Source: Lactarius indigo (taxonomy: Eukaryota; Basidiomycota; Agaricomycetes; Russulales; Russulaceae). Taken from it: DNA of 64,000 nucleotides. The number at the start of each line of letters is the position of its first letter. The stretch's first letter is position 1. The notes beneath the pieces are model-generated. The model searched no databases. It saw only the letters and a list, made by a program, of their open reading frames with translations, and was not told the origin of the DNA. Location of the stretch: contig JAFKAC010000017.1 in assembly GCA_025766275.1 (NCBI GenBank), positions 1,027,680-1,091,679 on the forward strand, in the 5' to 3' direction. The position numbers and the translations under genes were made by a program. Shown here in pieces: positions 52,758-64,000 of the stretch.

Positions 52758-55754
52758 ATGAAGCGGCCTTCCGACCCAAGTTCTGCTTTGACTCCTGAGT
52801 CAAAGCACACAAAGCTGGCACCTCCATCCTCTCCGGCGCTCCGCATTCCTATACGCATGCTCCTGAATTTAAGCATAAAACTACAAAGCTTTGAAGAAGA
52901 AGATACTCATGGGCAGTCCAAGCTCAGCAAGATTTATGCGGCCATTCATCCAAGTGCTGTGATATTACTTGGTAATGAGGACGTCATTGAGGAGGACGGT
53001 TTTATAAGAAATGTTCGAGAGCAAAGCATAGATTTCTATGACGTGTTGAGAAAGGCGGTGCAGGTGGAAGCGTGTGAGGGGGACATTGTTGCTCTAATCA
53101 CTCATAGTAAGTTATGTGCACTTTTGTCCTCAGATGGCTCCAGTCATAAATGTTTTTCAGGCATAATGAAGACCAGTCGACCCGAGAAGAGTGGATTACT
53201 GTGTAAGCTGACCTGTTATCCCTTGCAACACTTTGGTAATGTCCCACAGATCCACTCAAGCCTCCGGCAAGGAAAGTTTCTATGGAGTCGCAGAATAGGG
53301 GTAAGTCCCAACCTTTCAAACATAGCATCTTACATCATTGTCGGTAGCCATCGAAAATTCTTGGACTGCAAATTTTGTCGACCCATCTCCACTCGAGGGC
53401 CTAAAAGTGCACATCGCTGAACAACTTGAATTGGGGTTGTCTTCAACCATGCAACCGTATGGGTGCTACTGTTCAATTATCCAGTCATCTGGGATGGGAA
53501 AATCGCGCCTGCTTGATGAGTTCTTGAAGAGCTATTTTATGATCCCCATTAACCTACATCATTCAGAGGGTCAAGGTACGTACGTCCTATCACTTTTTGT
53601 TCTATGGCTCACCAGACCTATCTCGAAGGCTATCCCCCTGCCGACCACAAGGTTCGCAACTTTCTCACAGATGGTGGTCGAGTAATCCCACATTCATCGG
53701 CCAAATACCTCATGCAGCACTTCCTCCTCATGTTGTTCGATAAGACCACGGAGGTCCTGAAAAGATGGGTCCTACCAAATTTGAACGAATACAAAATTTC
53801 CGGGACTTCATGTCGAAAGACCAATCAATGGGCTCTGCCGGGAAGAACAGGAATAAGTTCTACAAGGAAGTGATTGCTAAGGCATCTGTACGTCGCGGTT
53901 TCTTCATGCGTTTCGTTCCCTTTAACACCACTGGTTTCAAAGGAATACTGAGTCTCATGGCTGAGTTAGGCGGCGCTGAATTATCGACAGCACTGAAGGC
54001 CCTCCAAAATGTGCTTAATTCTGGCGATAAAAAATCGTTTGAACACTCCATCTACATCGGAAACGATCCTCCTGGAGATGAGAGTAGTAGAGTTGTTGAC
54101 ATCTTCGTCGCGTTCGATGAAGCCCATACGCTAGCGGATTCCTTCGACGACCAGAATGAATCTCGTTTTGTTGTCCTTCGACGTATACTTAGTTCAATCT
54201 CATCGGAGCCGCTCTTCTCGTTCTTTCTTTCCACCACTGGCAAGATCACGCAATTTGGTCAGCCACGTGGTCAGGACGCATCCAATCGCATCAATGAGGG
54301 CAAACTCACAACACCCCGCCCCTACATTTACCTCGGATTTGACCAGCTCATGCAAAGTCAGAAGGTTTTAGTTCGATGGACGACTCTTGACCACGTCACC
54401 TCCCTAGAGTGTATTGCTCACATGGGAAGGCCACTGTAAGTCACGTTTTTTTGTGTCTCCTACAGTTCCTCATATTTTCTAGATGGGGTACACTGCTATG
54501 ACCACTGGCAATGAGGAAATCCGTGTGAATCTACTCGACTTTGCTGTTCAAAAGCTATTGTGTGGGAAACCAGGAGATAAAAGTCTCACTGGAAGCTCAG
54601 ATGTACTGCAGGTGTTGTCGCAGTGCTTAGTGCTTGATATCAACACACCCCAATACCTCTTCAACTCAGCAAGCCCCCTCGACGCCATGCGAACCATGCA
54701 TGAACAAATAGCGAACCACATGCGCGTCTGTGTGGCGGTTGGAGGCGGAATCGAATCTCTGTGCGGCATTGCGCCATCTGAGCCCATCCTCTCGGAGGCG
54801 GCATCTGATATCATGTTATCCAAGGAATTCGACTTGCCTCGTGCCCTGTCATTGGTCCTGACTGGGTTCAGCAGTAGACCAAGGAGATCGCGGAGAATTA
54901 TTGGTGGCCAGCTTTCTTCGCTTGGGCCCGTGACAGGGCTATCAAACAACAACTTCCTCGACCTAGGGAACGGGTTTGTTTTCATTTCCCGGTCAACGAT
55001 CTCTTCGAACATTTGTTTTCTAAACCAACATTCGAAAGGATGTCGGACTTCTTGCCTGTCCCTCTGTTACACAAGGCCACAAAGACCGTTCGGAAAAGTG
55101 TTTGGAAAAGGACAGGCCACGATGCACTTTAATCACGTCGTCAAACCACAGGTACAGAAGCTTCTGGCGCGTCGATTTCTCCTTTATTTCATGACGCGCG
55201 GTGCGGCTGCTTTAGGCGCCAACTGTCAACCCGGATTTGACGCCGTGTACCCATACTTATACGACAGCTTCGACCTCAACGTCAAGAAAGTCGGTTTTAT
55301 AATCGTTCAAGTCAAGAACGATTCAAACACCTCTCGATCTGACGACCTCAAAATATTTCAAAATATGGATCCCTTCAAATGTGGCATCCTCGATCTTTCC
55401 GATACGGAGGATGGTCAATTTCCCATTCCAATCATCCGCATCGTATTCTCCATCTCCGGCCCAGATAGCATCACTTGCATGGACTATAACAAACCATCGG
55501 ATGGTGCGGTGAGCCTTGGAAAGGACGGACAACCGCTGTTCACATCCTACGACTTCATGTGCTCGGGGATTGGCCTTTTTGGACCAGTAGGAGACTCGCT
55601 CGAGGTCTGGAGAGCGTTGGTGAATAAGCCGGATCGGTGGAGTTCATTCTACAATGTGCCAGTGCCTAACGTACTTCATTCTCAACTCCCTGGTTGTGGG
55701 GACCGTGAAGGGCATTTCGACTCTTGGTTGGGTGTGCCTGCATTTCCGAAATAA
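52758..55754 (+). pseudogene. Crinkler-type P-loop NTPase with restriction-nuclease-like C-terminus, partly frame-disrupted
   Basis: ATG 52758 opens a gene with clear 5' exons 52758-53106, 53161-53202, 53250-53300 and 53348-53575, joined in frame by 47-54-bp introns. The NTPase has a Walker A-like IQSSGMGKSRLLDEF, Walker B VDIFVAFDEAHTL and FSFFLSTTGKI. The C-terminal part (54483-55754) ends with GFDAVYPYLYDSFDLNVKKV and GFIIVQVKND, resembling the PD-(D/E)XK nuclease motif (D...QVK). NTPase-nuclease proteins of this kind are known in mushrooms as relatives of Crinkler (CR) effectors. Frame changes near 53600, 53800 and 54490 lack good splice explanations, so the copy is probably broken. Confidence 0.65.
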
Positions 55755-56227
55755 CCTGTACGTTACGTTACAGTAGTACTGTATAACATAATACGTATGC
55801 TTGTCACAATATCGTATTTCGGGCTTCGGGCGAATTTTGTTGACACGACTGACCCAATCACGGCATGGCATTGAGGGTGTCTCAAACTCAATTGTGGTGT
55901 ATAAACGAATATGTACAGGCACGAAGGTGTATGCACCTCATACGCAGCTATTCATTCTGTCCGTGCCCGTGCGTTCTTATTGTATTGTCTCGACTCCAGT
56001 GTTTCAGGCCGTAATCGAGCCTCTGGGTTCTATCCCCGGCGTCGCAAGTGCTACATCCTCCGGGGGTGCCCACGCTGGTTATCAAATGTGCCAGCGACCA
56101 TTCGGCTCCAGTTCTGGGAGCGGCTACACCTTCATTTGGTACTCCTCTCGGTCTGACTCAAGCATTCAGTCACCACCCGTGATCCCCCAATCCAAGACTG
56201 GTATGTTCATTTTGACGCACTCACGGT
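55755..56227. other. No convincing gene
   Basis: A 142-codon open frame (55801-56229) shows no domain. The stretch lies between the Crinkler-type gene and the Tnp2 3' fragment. Confidence 0.3.
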
Positions 56228-56760
56228 AGATTTTTGTGCAGGAACGTGTTCGCGCCACCTGTCATCGATGTCATCATTGAATGTTATTGAACCCTGGACA
56301 TTATTTGTCACCCCTCAAAATCAGTGGGCATGAAGTGATACATATTCTTCCAATGGACAGGGTACGGTTATATCCGAATTGACGGCGCAATGGGACACAT
56401 GGCGAAGGAATTTCGACCAACAGCTCATGCAGGCGTGCTTCATGCGCACAGAAGACCTCGACGTAGACGACCTGACCGAGGAATGAGTCACCATCGCCGA
56501 CTAATCTTGCTAGTGGCAAGCAATATCTAAAGCCTGACGGCCGAAGGTGAGCGTAAATACGACTTGCATAACATTCGAGATTTAACGCGCACAAAGACAC
56601 GTAGGAAGGTGGTTTCGAGAGAATAAATTCATGAGATATTATGATTACGATCTGATGTATACACAGGGACAGGATTGAGATAATCTGAGTACGGGATACA
56701 CTAAACGACTTTCGTAGCAAATGACCTCACAAGGCGCAAAATGGAAGTACACGAGGGAAC
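56228..56760 (+). mobile_element. Partial 3' fragment of the Tnp2 element
   Basis: This is a direct-orientation match to 63181-63818 starting at GATTTTTGTGCAGGAACG. It covers the last transposase exon and downstream sequence. Compared with that copy it lacks 101 bp (63443-63543) and has scattered substitutions. Homology stops at GAACGTGAGGTGA, about 12 bases before the TGTCGC-type terminus of the other copy. Confidence 0.75.
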
Positions 56761-57118
56761 GTGAGGTGACGGCGAAATCACGCAGTAAACATAGACAACC
56801 CGTGCAAGTAGTTTGAGATAATCACGTTTGAGCGATAAGAGGAAGCCAGTGGTTCCAAGAGATTCAAGACGCATCAAAAAGAGGAGGAAAGAGGAAGTGA
56901 TAGTAAGTCCACCTGAGACAGAAGGTAATGATGCGGGCGAAAGGAAGAGCGAAGAGAGGGAGGAATGGAAAGTTTAACAAAGAGAGCGGGAGGACACGTC
57001 GAGGATGGCATACGTGCAGGTGTAGGATTGTAGATTAAGCGGAAGGAATGGGTAGGAGCGGAATGAGCACCCTTGAACAGAGGAAGCGGAAGCCTGAGGA
57101 CAGAGTGATGGACACCGC
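56761..57118. other. Spacer without recognisable gene
   Basis: Purine-rich sequence between the 3' fragment and the start of the longer Tnp2 element. Confidence 0.3.
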
Positions 57119-57870
57119 CACGGTCCGGTGGAGGCTGGCGGAACCGACGGACCAATGCTCATGTTCGGTTGACAGTTGGTTGACGTTTCGACTGTCTAGT
57201 TGAAGTATCTCTGGCCATCACCCACGTTCCACTACTACTGTACCACCTCTCGTTCTCCCTCCTCCATGATGTCTCTGCTACTGGCTCTGCTAGTTATCTC
57301 TCTCACCTGAACGACTCCCTTCACGAGCAATCTCGACGCGCACTCTGATGGCCTCGGTGGGAGTGTTTGTTGCTCTCCCGTCCCTCTCCTCGGCCTAGAG
57401 TACCCCGTCTTCAAGATTTTCAAGCTCCTCAAAAAGTTCCCCTCGACGCACCGTCTGGCCGTTTCGGTGGGTGCTTTTGCTGCTCTCTTTCCTGTGCCTC
57501 GGTGACACTCACCACCTCATCGTTTGCTCTACCTCTACCCCAAACCACCAGTAAGGGTCTACTTCTCCTGCGTTGATGCAGACAAAGAAATGAGTCATCC
57601 TCTAGATTCGGGGCATGTGGTCACCACTCTCAAGAACCACTCTTCCCGACAGCACAGATTTCTGGGCCGGAGGCTTGATTCTTGATTCTTGATTCCTACT
57701 CCGTGCCCCCCTCCGCCGTCGTTGTGACCCGACCATTAGGCCGCCACTCTCTTGTGCTATCGTAGAGGTGCTGCGGCAGCGAGCTGTGTCGCGATACCTT
57801 TGGCACTTGGGGGCGCGTCCAAGCCTGCTGCAAGAGGAAAGTGGGTCAGGGCGGGAGTGGTGAACTGCCG
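57119..57870 (+). repeat. Tnp2-element 5' region
   Basis: Inverted copy of 18203-18902, with a triplicated TTGATTC stretch near 57675 and other small indels. It probably holds the promoter of the transposase, as no supported frame crosses it. Confidence 0.65.
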
Positions 57871-59299
57871 CCCAATCGCGGGTCTGTTGCGACGAGTGGA
57901 TGGTCCGTATCGGTACGTGTTCCGCGTATTTCTCTGACGATTCTGGCACTCACGAATGATTTCTCCAGGACTCAAGGCAGCACTCTTGACGGAGCTCACT
58001 TGCTTGTTTTCAGGATGGTCCCCGACTTTCGTAGTCCAGATCACATTCACTTCAATACAGTGTAGACGATGTCTTTATCTCATTCAACGTACTCACTCCT
58101 GATTATCCCCAACACGGGCCATCGTTGTTCGTTGTTTTGAATTTTTATGTCATGCCCACATCTCTGTGTTTCTGTCCGCTTCTGTCCTCGACTCATGAGA
58201 CCTATTTCTTTTTTCTTGAAACCCCTGGGACATTCTAGACGGTCGGATGTGCTAGCTTCCATCGTGAGTGTACCTCGGTGGTTTCTCACCATGTACGCTG
58301 ATGTATCCAAACCTCAGATCTCATCTATACGGGGTTCCATATACCTGGGCACAAGGCCCACCATCCCCCGGCTGACATTGTCTTTGATCCATCACCGTCA
58401 TGCCTGCCCGACAGCTATGGCCTTGATTGCCATCAGGCTTTTGCGACGGTGACCCTGCCGCACGCTTGTGATTCACACATCAATCCGTTAGGCTTACACA
58501 TCGTGTCACGACTAGGACATTCGGCAGATTCTGATGTCCAACCCAGAAGGAGAGTGGTACTACGGTCACGGTCCCAAATGTCGTGGTTTGCCTGTTACGT
58601 AATCCCGACTTGCGGGGGACCGGATCGGGCCGGTTCCCGAGAGGATTCGTCCTTGCCTCAGCACGGACGTCTCGTCGCCCTAATTTGTGGACTACGACCT
58701 TCGGTCGTTACTGTACCTCGTCCCCCGTTCCTTCCCTATTCGATTACCAATGTTTCTATAAGATACTCTCTCGGATCAAGCGCGAGCACACCGAGCCCAA
58801 CGACACAAGGGCGACGCTACACACTGCTCTCTACCTCGCCGCCTCGATTCCCCCCTTATCACATTCGTTTTCGGCCTCGGTCCACTTTTCTTACTATACA
58901 CCTGACTTGTCTCTAAGACCCTGCATCTCGATTTGTGTCCTGTGACTCTGCGTCTTGACGACGCGTTTATGTTTACGCCTGATGGTTCGTGTTACTCACT
59001 TTCATTCTATTTACAAATTATGCAGTAGTGTAAAATGTACTCAGTGGACTGTGAATGCAACTCAGAGGAGTGTTCTCAAATCCGTCCAACTGTCTGTCTT
59101 CGTGCTCTCAAATTCTGCTCATATAACTCTTTTATTCTCAAGCTTTCGGCGCGTGCACTCACGTGTGATGCGTTACATAATCTCGTTACACTTGCACTAA
59201 GTACTCTGATACTTTCCTACTACTCTTAATGTTGGTTGGTAACAATGATACGGCGATTCCGGGAGTGTTAATTGGAAAATTCGAAGTTATGTAATCGAG
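57871..59299. other. Upstream part of the Tnp2 element, no gene recognised
   Basis: This stretch is absent from the deleted derivative at 16494-18902. Several 60-150-codon ORFs have no domain resemblance. It could be leader, intron or an older insertion. Confidence 0.3.
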
Positions 59300-62200
59300 A
59301 TGTCAGCAGATATGCATTGTTCTTGGTTCTTCGCGTCCTTACTTTGTCGACTCCAAATTTCCACTCTCGTGCATCCTTTGGTCTTCGATTCAATTTCTGC
59401 TGCTATGTCTACGAATGATTTCTCTCTTCTGGAAGCAGAGCTTTCTGCACGCTCTGAGTGGATACCCAACATTGGCTCTTTGCAATATGTCAATGACCCC
59501 GTTCATGGCGGCCCTTACCAGTCTCAAGACTTGTGGCAAATCAGGCGCCCAAATGTTGGCCTATATGCATTGACATCAGCTCAAACGAATCAAATCTATC
59601 TTGAGCACGAAAGTCGCCTTTGTGACATTCTGAATATGCTGGAAGCAATCGACGCCACCGACAGGAAGGAGAGCTTGGAAGACCATGTTCTTCAAGAGTT
59701 GATCAGGATAAACCGATTAAAGGGAATCGAATGGTCTGGTCAACGCAGTAAAAGAGGCGTCAGGGACCATAGCGCCATGGTCAACACAGGTTATAGTCAT
59801 ACTCTTGCTTGATGTCACCGTTTCTGATGATGCCCTAGAAAGCTACTTCGTGACGAGACATCCTAGGAATCCAACCCTTCTTGCTATTTATATGACCACA
59901 CTGGTGATGTATGTTTTATATCGCCTTCCCGTCGCAGCGCAGCTGTCCTACTTGCTGGAATGAGGAGTATCTTGAACAGTCAAGGATCTCTTCGTTCGTT
60001 GGCGGGGCGAACTGCCGAAGGACCCACGAAAACTCCTAATGACATATGACCTAGATCCAGTCACTCGAAGCTATGTTTGCTGCCCTTCATGTCACTTTTC
60101 TCTACGAATACTCCCTCATTAAGACAAATAAAAGGAAAGCATCCAAGTCTTTTGACGACTGTCAGGACTCCTCCGAGAAGGTCGACAGCGAAATGGCAGA
60201 AGATAGTCGGCTCGTTGTCTCCATCCCGAAATACTGTACACACCGCCAGGTTCCTTCCAGCTCCAGCTGTGGCGGACCCTTATTTGGCACCGTTAGTATC
60301 AATGCCAAGACTTATACCATTCCTCTATGCAAATATGAAGTACAAGATCTGAAGCAGTGGGTCGGGCGACTGCTCTCCAGGCCCACCATCGAAGAGCACA
60401 TCTTTAAAGCCTTTCGGAGACCTCGAAAACAGTACATGGAAGACATGTGGGATGCAGGCCACTTGTGCAAGATCCTTCTGAGGAAGGAATGAACGGTTTC
60501 TCCCTGGGCCGGCAGATGAAATACGCCTAGCGTTTTCATTCTCGATGGATAGCTTTAACCCGTACCACATGAAAGAAGCTAAACAATCTGTTTCGTTGAC
60601 TGCTATTTGGTTGATCTTGGTCAATCTCCCCGCCCACCTGCGATACCGTCCCGAAAATATGTTCCTCGCTGGCGTAATTCCTGGACCAAGGAAGCCTTCG
60701 CTTTCTGACATCAACCACAGTTTAAAACTTCTTGTGGACGTATTGTTGGAGTTCTTTGATCCAGGCATCCTGTATTCTCGAACGGCAAGACACAAACAAG
60801 GTTGCCGGGTTCGGGCAATACTTGTCCCCGTTGTCTCTGATATGCTGGCTGCACGGCAGGCTGGTGGGTTTGCGAGCGCAACAGCAACTTACTTCTGCAC
60901 ACACTGCTACTTAAAGTGCAAGACATCGAAAACCTGGACAGAAAGACTTGGCCACCACGAGACGTTGTTGAACACCTCAAAGTTGCAAAGCAATGGCGCG
61001 ATGCAGAAACTTTCGACGGCCAAGAAACCCTTTTCAAAACTCATGGGATCAGGTGGTCCCCGCTTCTCGATTTGCCGTATTGGAACCCCATTCTATTCAC
61101 GGCCATTGAGCCTATGCACGTATTTGACGCAGGGCTTTTCCAGAATCATTGTCGACAGGTCTGGGGTATCAACACATCCACTGTGGGAGGTGACAGGACT
61201 GCGACGTCTACCACTAAAACAACTCCAAGGCCGTCAGATTCTGAAATGAAGAAGTGGTACGACATCATACGCACAACTGAGCAGCACGATTGTCTTCTGG
61301 AGCAACTCAATGGAAGGGACTGCGCTCGCGATACCCTCTGGCATATCTGCGCTGACCATAACTTGTGTCGCACAGGTAACAAGTGGCAATTAGCTATAAC
61401 TATCATTGAATGGGTAGGTTTTGGGCTTTTAGATGAATAAAATGAAGAACTTGTGTTGGATGCAGCGCCAGGCTACATCACTCGACGTCATCAAAATGCC
61501 GGCATCCCACTCACTGAGAAAGCGCGCCATTCTCCTCTACAGCTTTCTGCGCTTCTGAGACTGAGACTGAGACTGGTGATGAACCCCGAAGTGTTCGGGA
61601 GGGGAGTATCACTACCGATGACTCGGTACGGTGTCAATATGACTGAGATATATGCACGATCTAATCCTCTCCTAATTTAGGTCGCGTCAGCTTGCACTCT
61701 GAGTGAAGACCAAGTTCCTTCTGAGATCAGCTGAAAGACGTTGAAAAGTGCTTCCAACAGCTCATTGATCGTGCTGCACGGAACACTGTTTGCGGGCTAA
61801 AAAAATTAGCCTTCAATTTGTCTGCCGAGACTCCTGTAAGATGTCCCAGATAAACCTGAAGGGACTTCGCACCAAGGAAGAGCTATACGTCGCAGCTGCT
61901 GGATGGGTATGTGTGTAGTGTATTTGACGAGTAACTTTACATCATTTCCAGTTAGGTACAAGCGAATTGTCCTCTCCAAGAGCTTCCTACCCAGAAGCGA
62001 ACAACTTCCTCTGGAAATTCCGCGATACTTGGAAAGGATATTTTAGAGGCCGTTTGGGGAGACATGGATCGCACTGAACTTCCCTCCTGGGTTACACGAG
62101 CCCCTTTAAATTGGGGTACTGCGGCACGGGGTAAACTCAGTGCGAACAACTGGAGAGTTGTCTGCACAATCCACCTCCCATCACCTTAATCAGACTTTGG

Positions 62201-63329
62201 GGAGGAGACGACGCACCTGGTGACCGGAAAGCAATGCTGGAGAACTTCATGGATCTAGTGCGCGCCGTTCAACTTGCGAATTTACGCTCAATTTCTCGGG
62301 ACGAGATCAAGTTATACGAGAAATATATCTTTCGCTACATGACGACATCAAATCACTATATAAGGTGGCGAAGGTGAAGCCGATCCATCACGCGCCTTGC
62401 ACTATGGGGACGTTCTCAGAGGGTTTGGCCCTGCACACACACATGGCGCTGCCTTCTACGAACGGTACATCCATTCCATGCAGAGCAAGAACCATAACAT
62501 GAAGCTAGGTTTGCGTCTTGCTTCTAGATATAACCCTACCAAATACTTATTTTCGACAAGGTGAACTCGAGTTAACATTCATGCGTGCCTCGACGAGGGA
62601 GGCAAATCTACAAGCGCTACTCGCGGATGACAGTGAGGTCCGCTCACATGTTGGCGACCTTCTGGAAGCATACAAGAGTACTCTTGCTGAGGACGTCGCG
62701 GGACGCGCTTGGCCCATCTGATCGACGCAGTTCACTTGACACAACAAACAGATTTCGCATATGATAGAGAACGTCTACGTGAATCAAGGCTTCCCGATGC
62801 CGTACTAACAGCGTTCATACAATTCTTATATCGCAAACATCCGGATCTCAGGGCCAAGGATTCTACAGGAAGTTCTTCAACCACATCTGTATCTGCTCAG
62901 TTTTTGGACAAGTTCTCCCTCCGCGGTGTTCAGTACTCAACGGCAACCTGTCGGTCACGTGATAGCCACCTGTTTTTTCGATCCCCCCAGCATGAAAAGT
63001 CCGGCCAGATCACGCACATTTTCTTTCATACCCACGTTCCTGATTCACCCTCGTCTTCTTCTCGGGGTCAAGTTAGCCACCCGTCTGTTTACCTCTGCGT
63101 GCAGCCCTATGCCCCTCTTCAACACAGCCCAGATCTCAGGGAAATAGACCGAAGGTATAAACGATTTGGATTCGCCGGAGGATTTTTGTGCAGGAACGAG
63201 TTCGTGCCACCTGTCATCATTGAACCCTCGGACATCATTTGTCATATTGCAGTGACGCCCCTCGAAATCAGTGGACATGAAGTGATACATATTCTTCCAA
63301 TGGACAGGGTACGGTTCTATCCGAATTGA
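59300..63329 (+). pseudogene. Tnp2-type transposase gene, frame-disrupted
   Basis: Recognisable blocks in order are: an N-terminal helical region (IYLEHESRLCDILNMLEAID); YVCCPSC; a block with CGGPLFGTVSINAKTYTIPL and YEVQDLKQWVGRLLSRP; the core FSMDSFNPYHMKEAK, NLPAHLRYRPENMFLAGVIP, ARQAGGFAS and FCTHCYL; DIENLDRKTWPPRD; HGIRWSPLLDLPYWNP; EPMHVFDAGLFQNHCRQVWG; GKLSANNWRVVCTIHLPITL and RLWGGDDAPGDRKAMLENFM; and the C-terminal IIEPSDIICHI...HILPMDR. These match the order of basidiomycete Tnp2 transposases. Frame changes near 60490 and 60910, and three single-base losses (about 62349, 62391, 62697) relative to the inverted copy, break the protein. Confidence 0.8.
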
Positions 63330-63829
63330 CGGCGCAATGGACTCATGGCGAAGGAATTTTGACCAACAGCTCATGCAGGCGTGCTTCATGCGCACAGAAG
63401 ACCTCGACGTAGACGACCTGACCGAGGAATGAAGTCGCCATCAGGTGAGAATCCTGAGTAGTATGCACCCCTTGAGCGATGTTGCTCATGGATCATTGAC
63501 TCTAACCGTCGCACGGTACTCTTTTATTGGACACCCTCATCGCCGACTAATCTGCTAGTGGCAAGCAATATCTAAAGCATGGCGACCGAAGGTGAGCGTA
63601 AATACGACTTGCATAACATTCGAGATTTAAACGCACACAAAGACATGTAGGAAGGTGGTTTCGAGAGAATATATATTCGCGAGAGATTATGATTACGATC
63701 TGATGTATACACAGGGACAGGATTGAGATAATCTGAGTACGGGATATACTAAACGACTTTCGTTGCAAATGACCGCACAAGGCGCAAAATGGAAGTTACA
63801 CAAGGGAACGTGAGGTGAGCATCAGCATA

Positions 63830-64000
63830 TGTCGCCAAATGCCGGGACACTTTATAATCATGATGACAATTTTCAGATAATTACAAAGCATAACAGGATC
63901 AAGGATTCAGAGCGTGGTTATTACAGTCCCTTAGACTCTTTCCCCTGAAGAGTCCCTGACCCGCTGCGACCGTCTCTCTTAAACTTCTTTCCTCCCTGGC
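63830..64000 (+). repeat. Left terminus-like sequence of the TGTCGC class, running off the window
   Basis: TGTCGCCAAATGCCGGG followed by TTATAAT matches the left end of the composite element at 21201 at 24 of 29 positions. Its interior lies to the right and is cut by the window edge. The inverted counterpart is 16494-16665. Confidence 0.55.

Larger units (their letters stand above)
57119..63829 (+). mobile_element. Tnp2-type (CACTA-like) transposon, longer copy
   Basis: The 5' limit is set by where homology with the inverted derivative ends (ACGGTCCG at about 57119). The 3' limit is placed tentatively before the TGTCGC motif at 63830. It contains a 5' region (57119-57870) and the Tnp2 transposase gene (59300-63329). 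Typical CACTA ends were not seen, so the true termini may lie elsewhere, including outside the window. Confidence 0.55.

Overview
The window looks like a repeat-rich accessory region of a filamentous basidiomycete, most likely an Agaricomycete. The evidence is the mix of a Plavaka-family transposase, a Tnp2-type (CACTA-like) transposase, a chromodomain Ty3/gypsy element and a Tad1-like LINE; short introns of about 47-70 bp; and gene fragments of families I know from mushroom-forming fungi (Crinkler-type NTPase/nuclease, BTB, WD40-like). I recognised no tRNA, rRNA, CRISPR array or bacterial operon. All gene names rest on motif recognition, not on a search.

Layout. 1-11189: decayed gypsy element (copy 1; its 5' part lies outside the window, its 3' end and LTR are missing), split at 3142/9442 by a full-length LINE with both ORFs open, a poly(A) tail and an 11-bp target-site duplication. 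11190-16490: little recognisable coding; AT-rich inverted repeats, a diverged repeat copy and a hexamer repeat. 16494-18902: an inverted, internally deleted relative of the Tnp2 transposon found near the right end. 21201-39334: a candidate 18.1-kb composite DNA transposon of the Plavaka type. It has imperfect terminal inverted repeats, TTATAA-rich subterminal arrays, a transposase on the minus strand and a divergently transcribed accessory gene. A nearly intact gypsy element (copy 2, 24315-32146, 512-bp LTRs, CCCGG duplication) sits inside the transposase coding sequence.

39335-56230: accessory genes and pseudogenes: a small spliced gene fragment, an Agaricomycete family gene of unknown function, two frameshifted BTB pseudogenes, a broken WD40-like gene, a microsatellite and a Crinkler-type P-loop NTPase with a nuclease-like C-terminus. 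56228-64000: a 3' fragment of the Tnp2 element, then a longer Tnp2 copy whose transposase is frameshifted, and at 63830 another terminus of the same class as the Plavaka ends.

The strongest signals are: the composite Plavaka element, where removing the gypsy copy and one duplication restores a single open frame; an 11-nt match between the gypsy primer-binding site and the predicted 5' end of its own transcript (Tf1-type self-priming); tandem -1 slippery heptamers at the gag/pol junction; a reading-frame switch in the conserved C-terminal extension of Pol; and CpG-to-TpG/CpA changes as the main visible decay in both gypsy copies.
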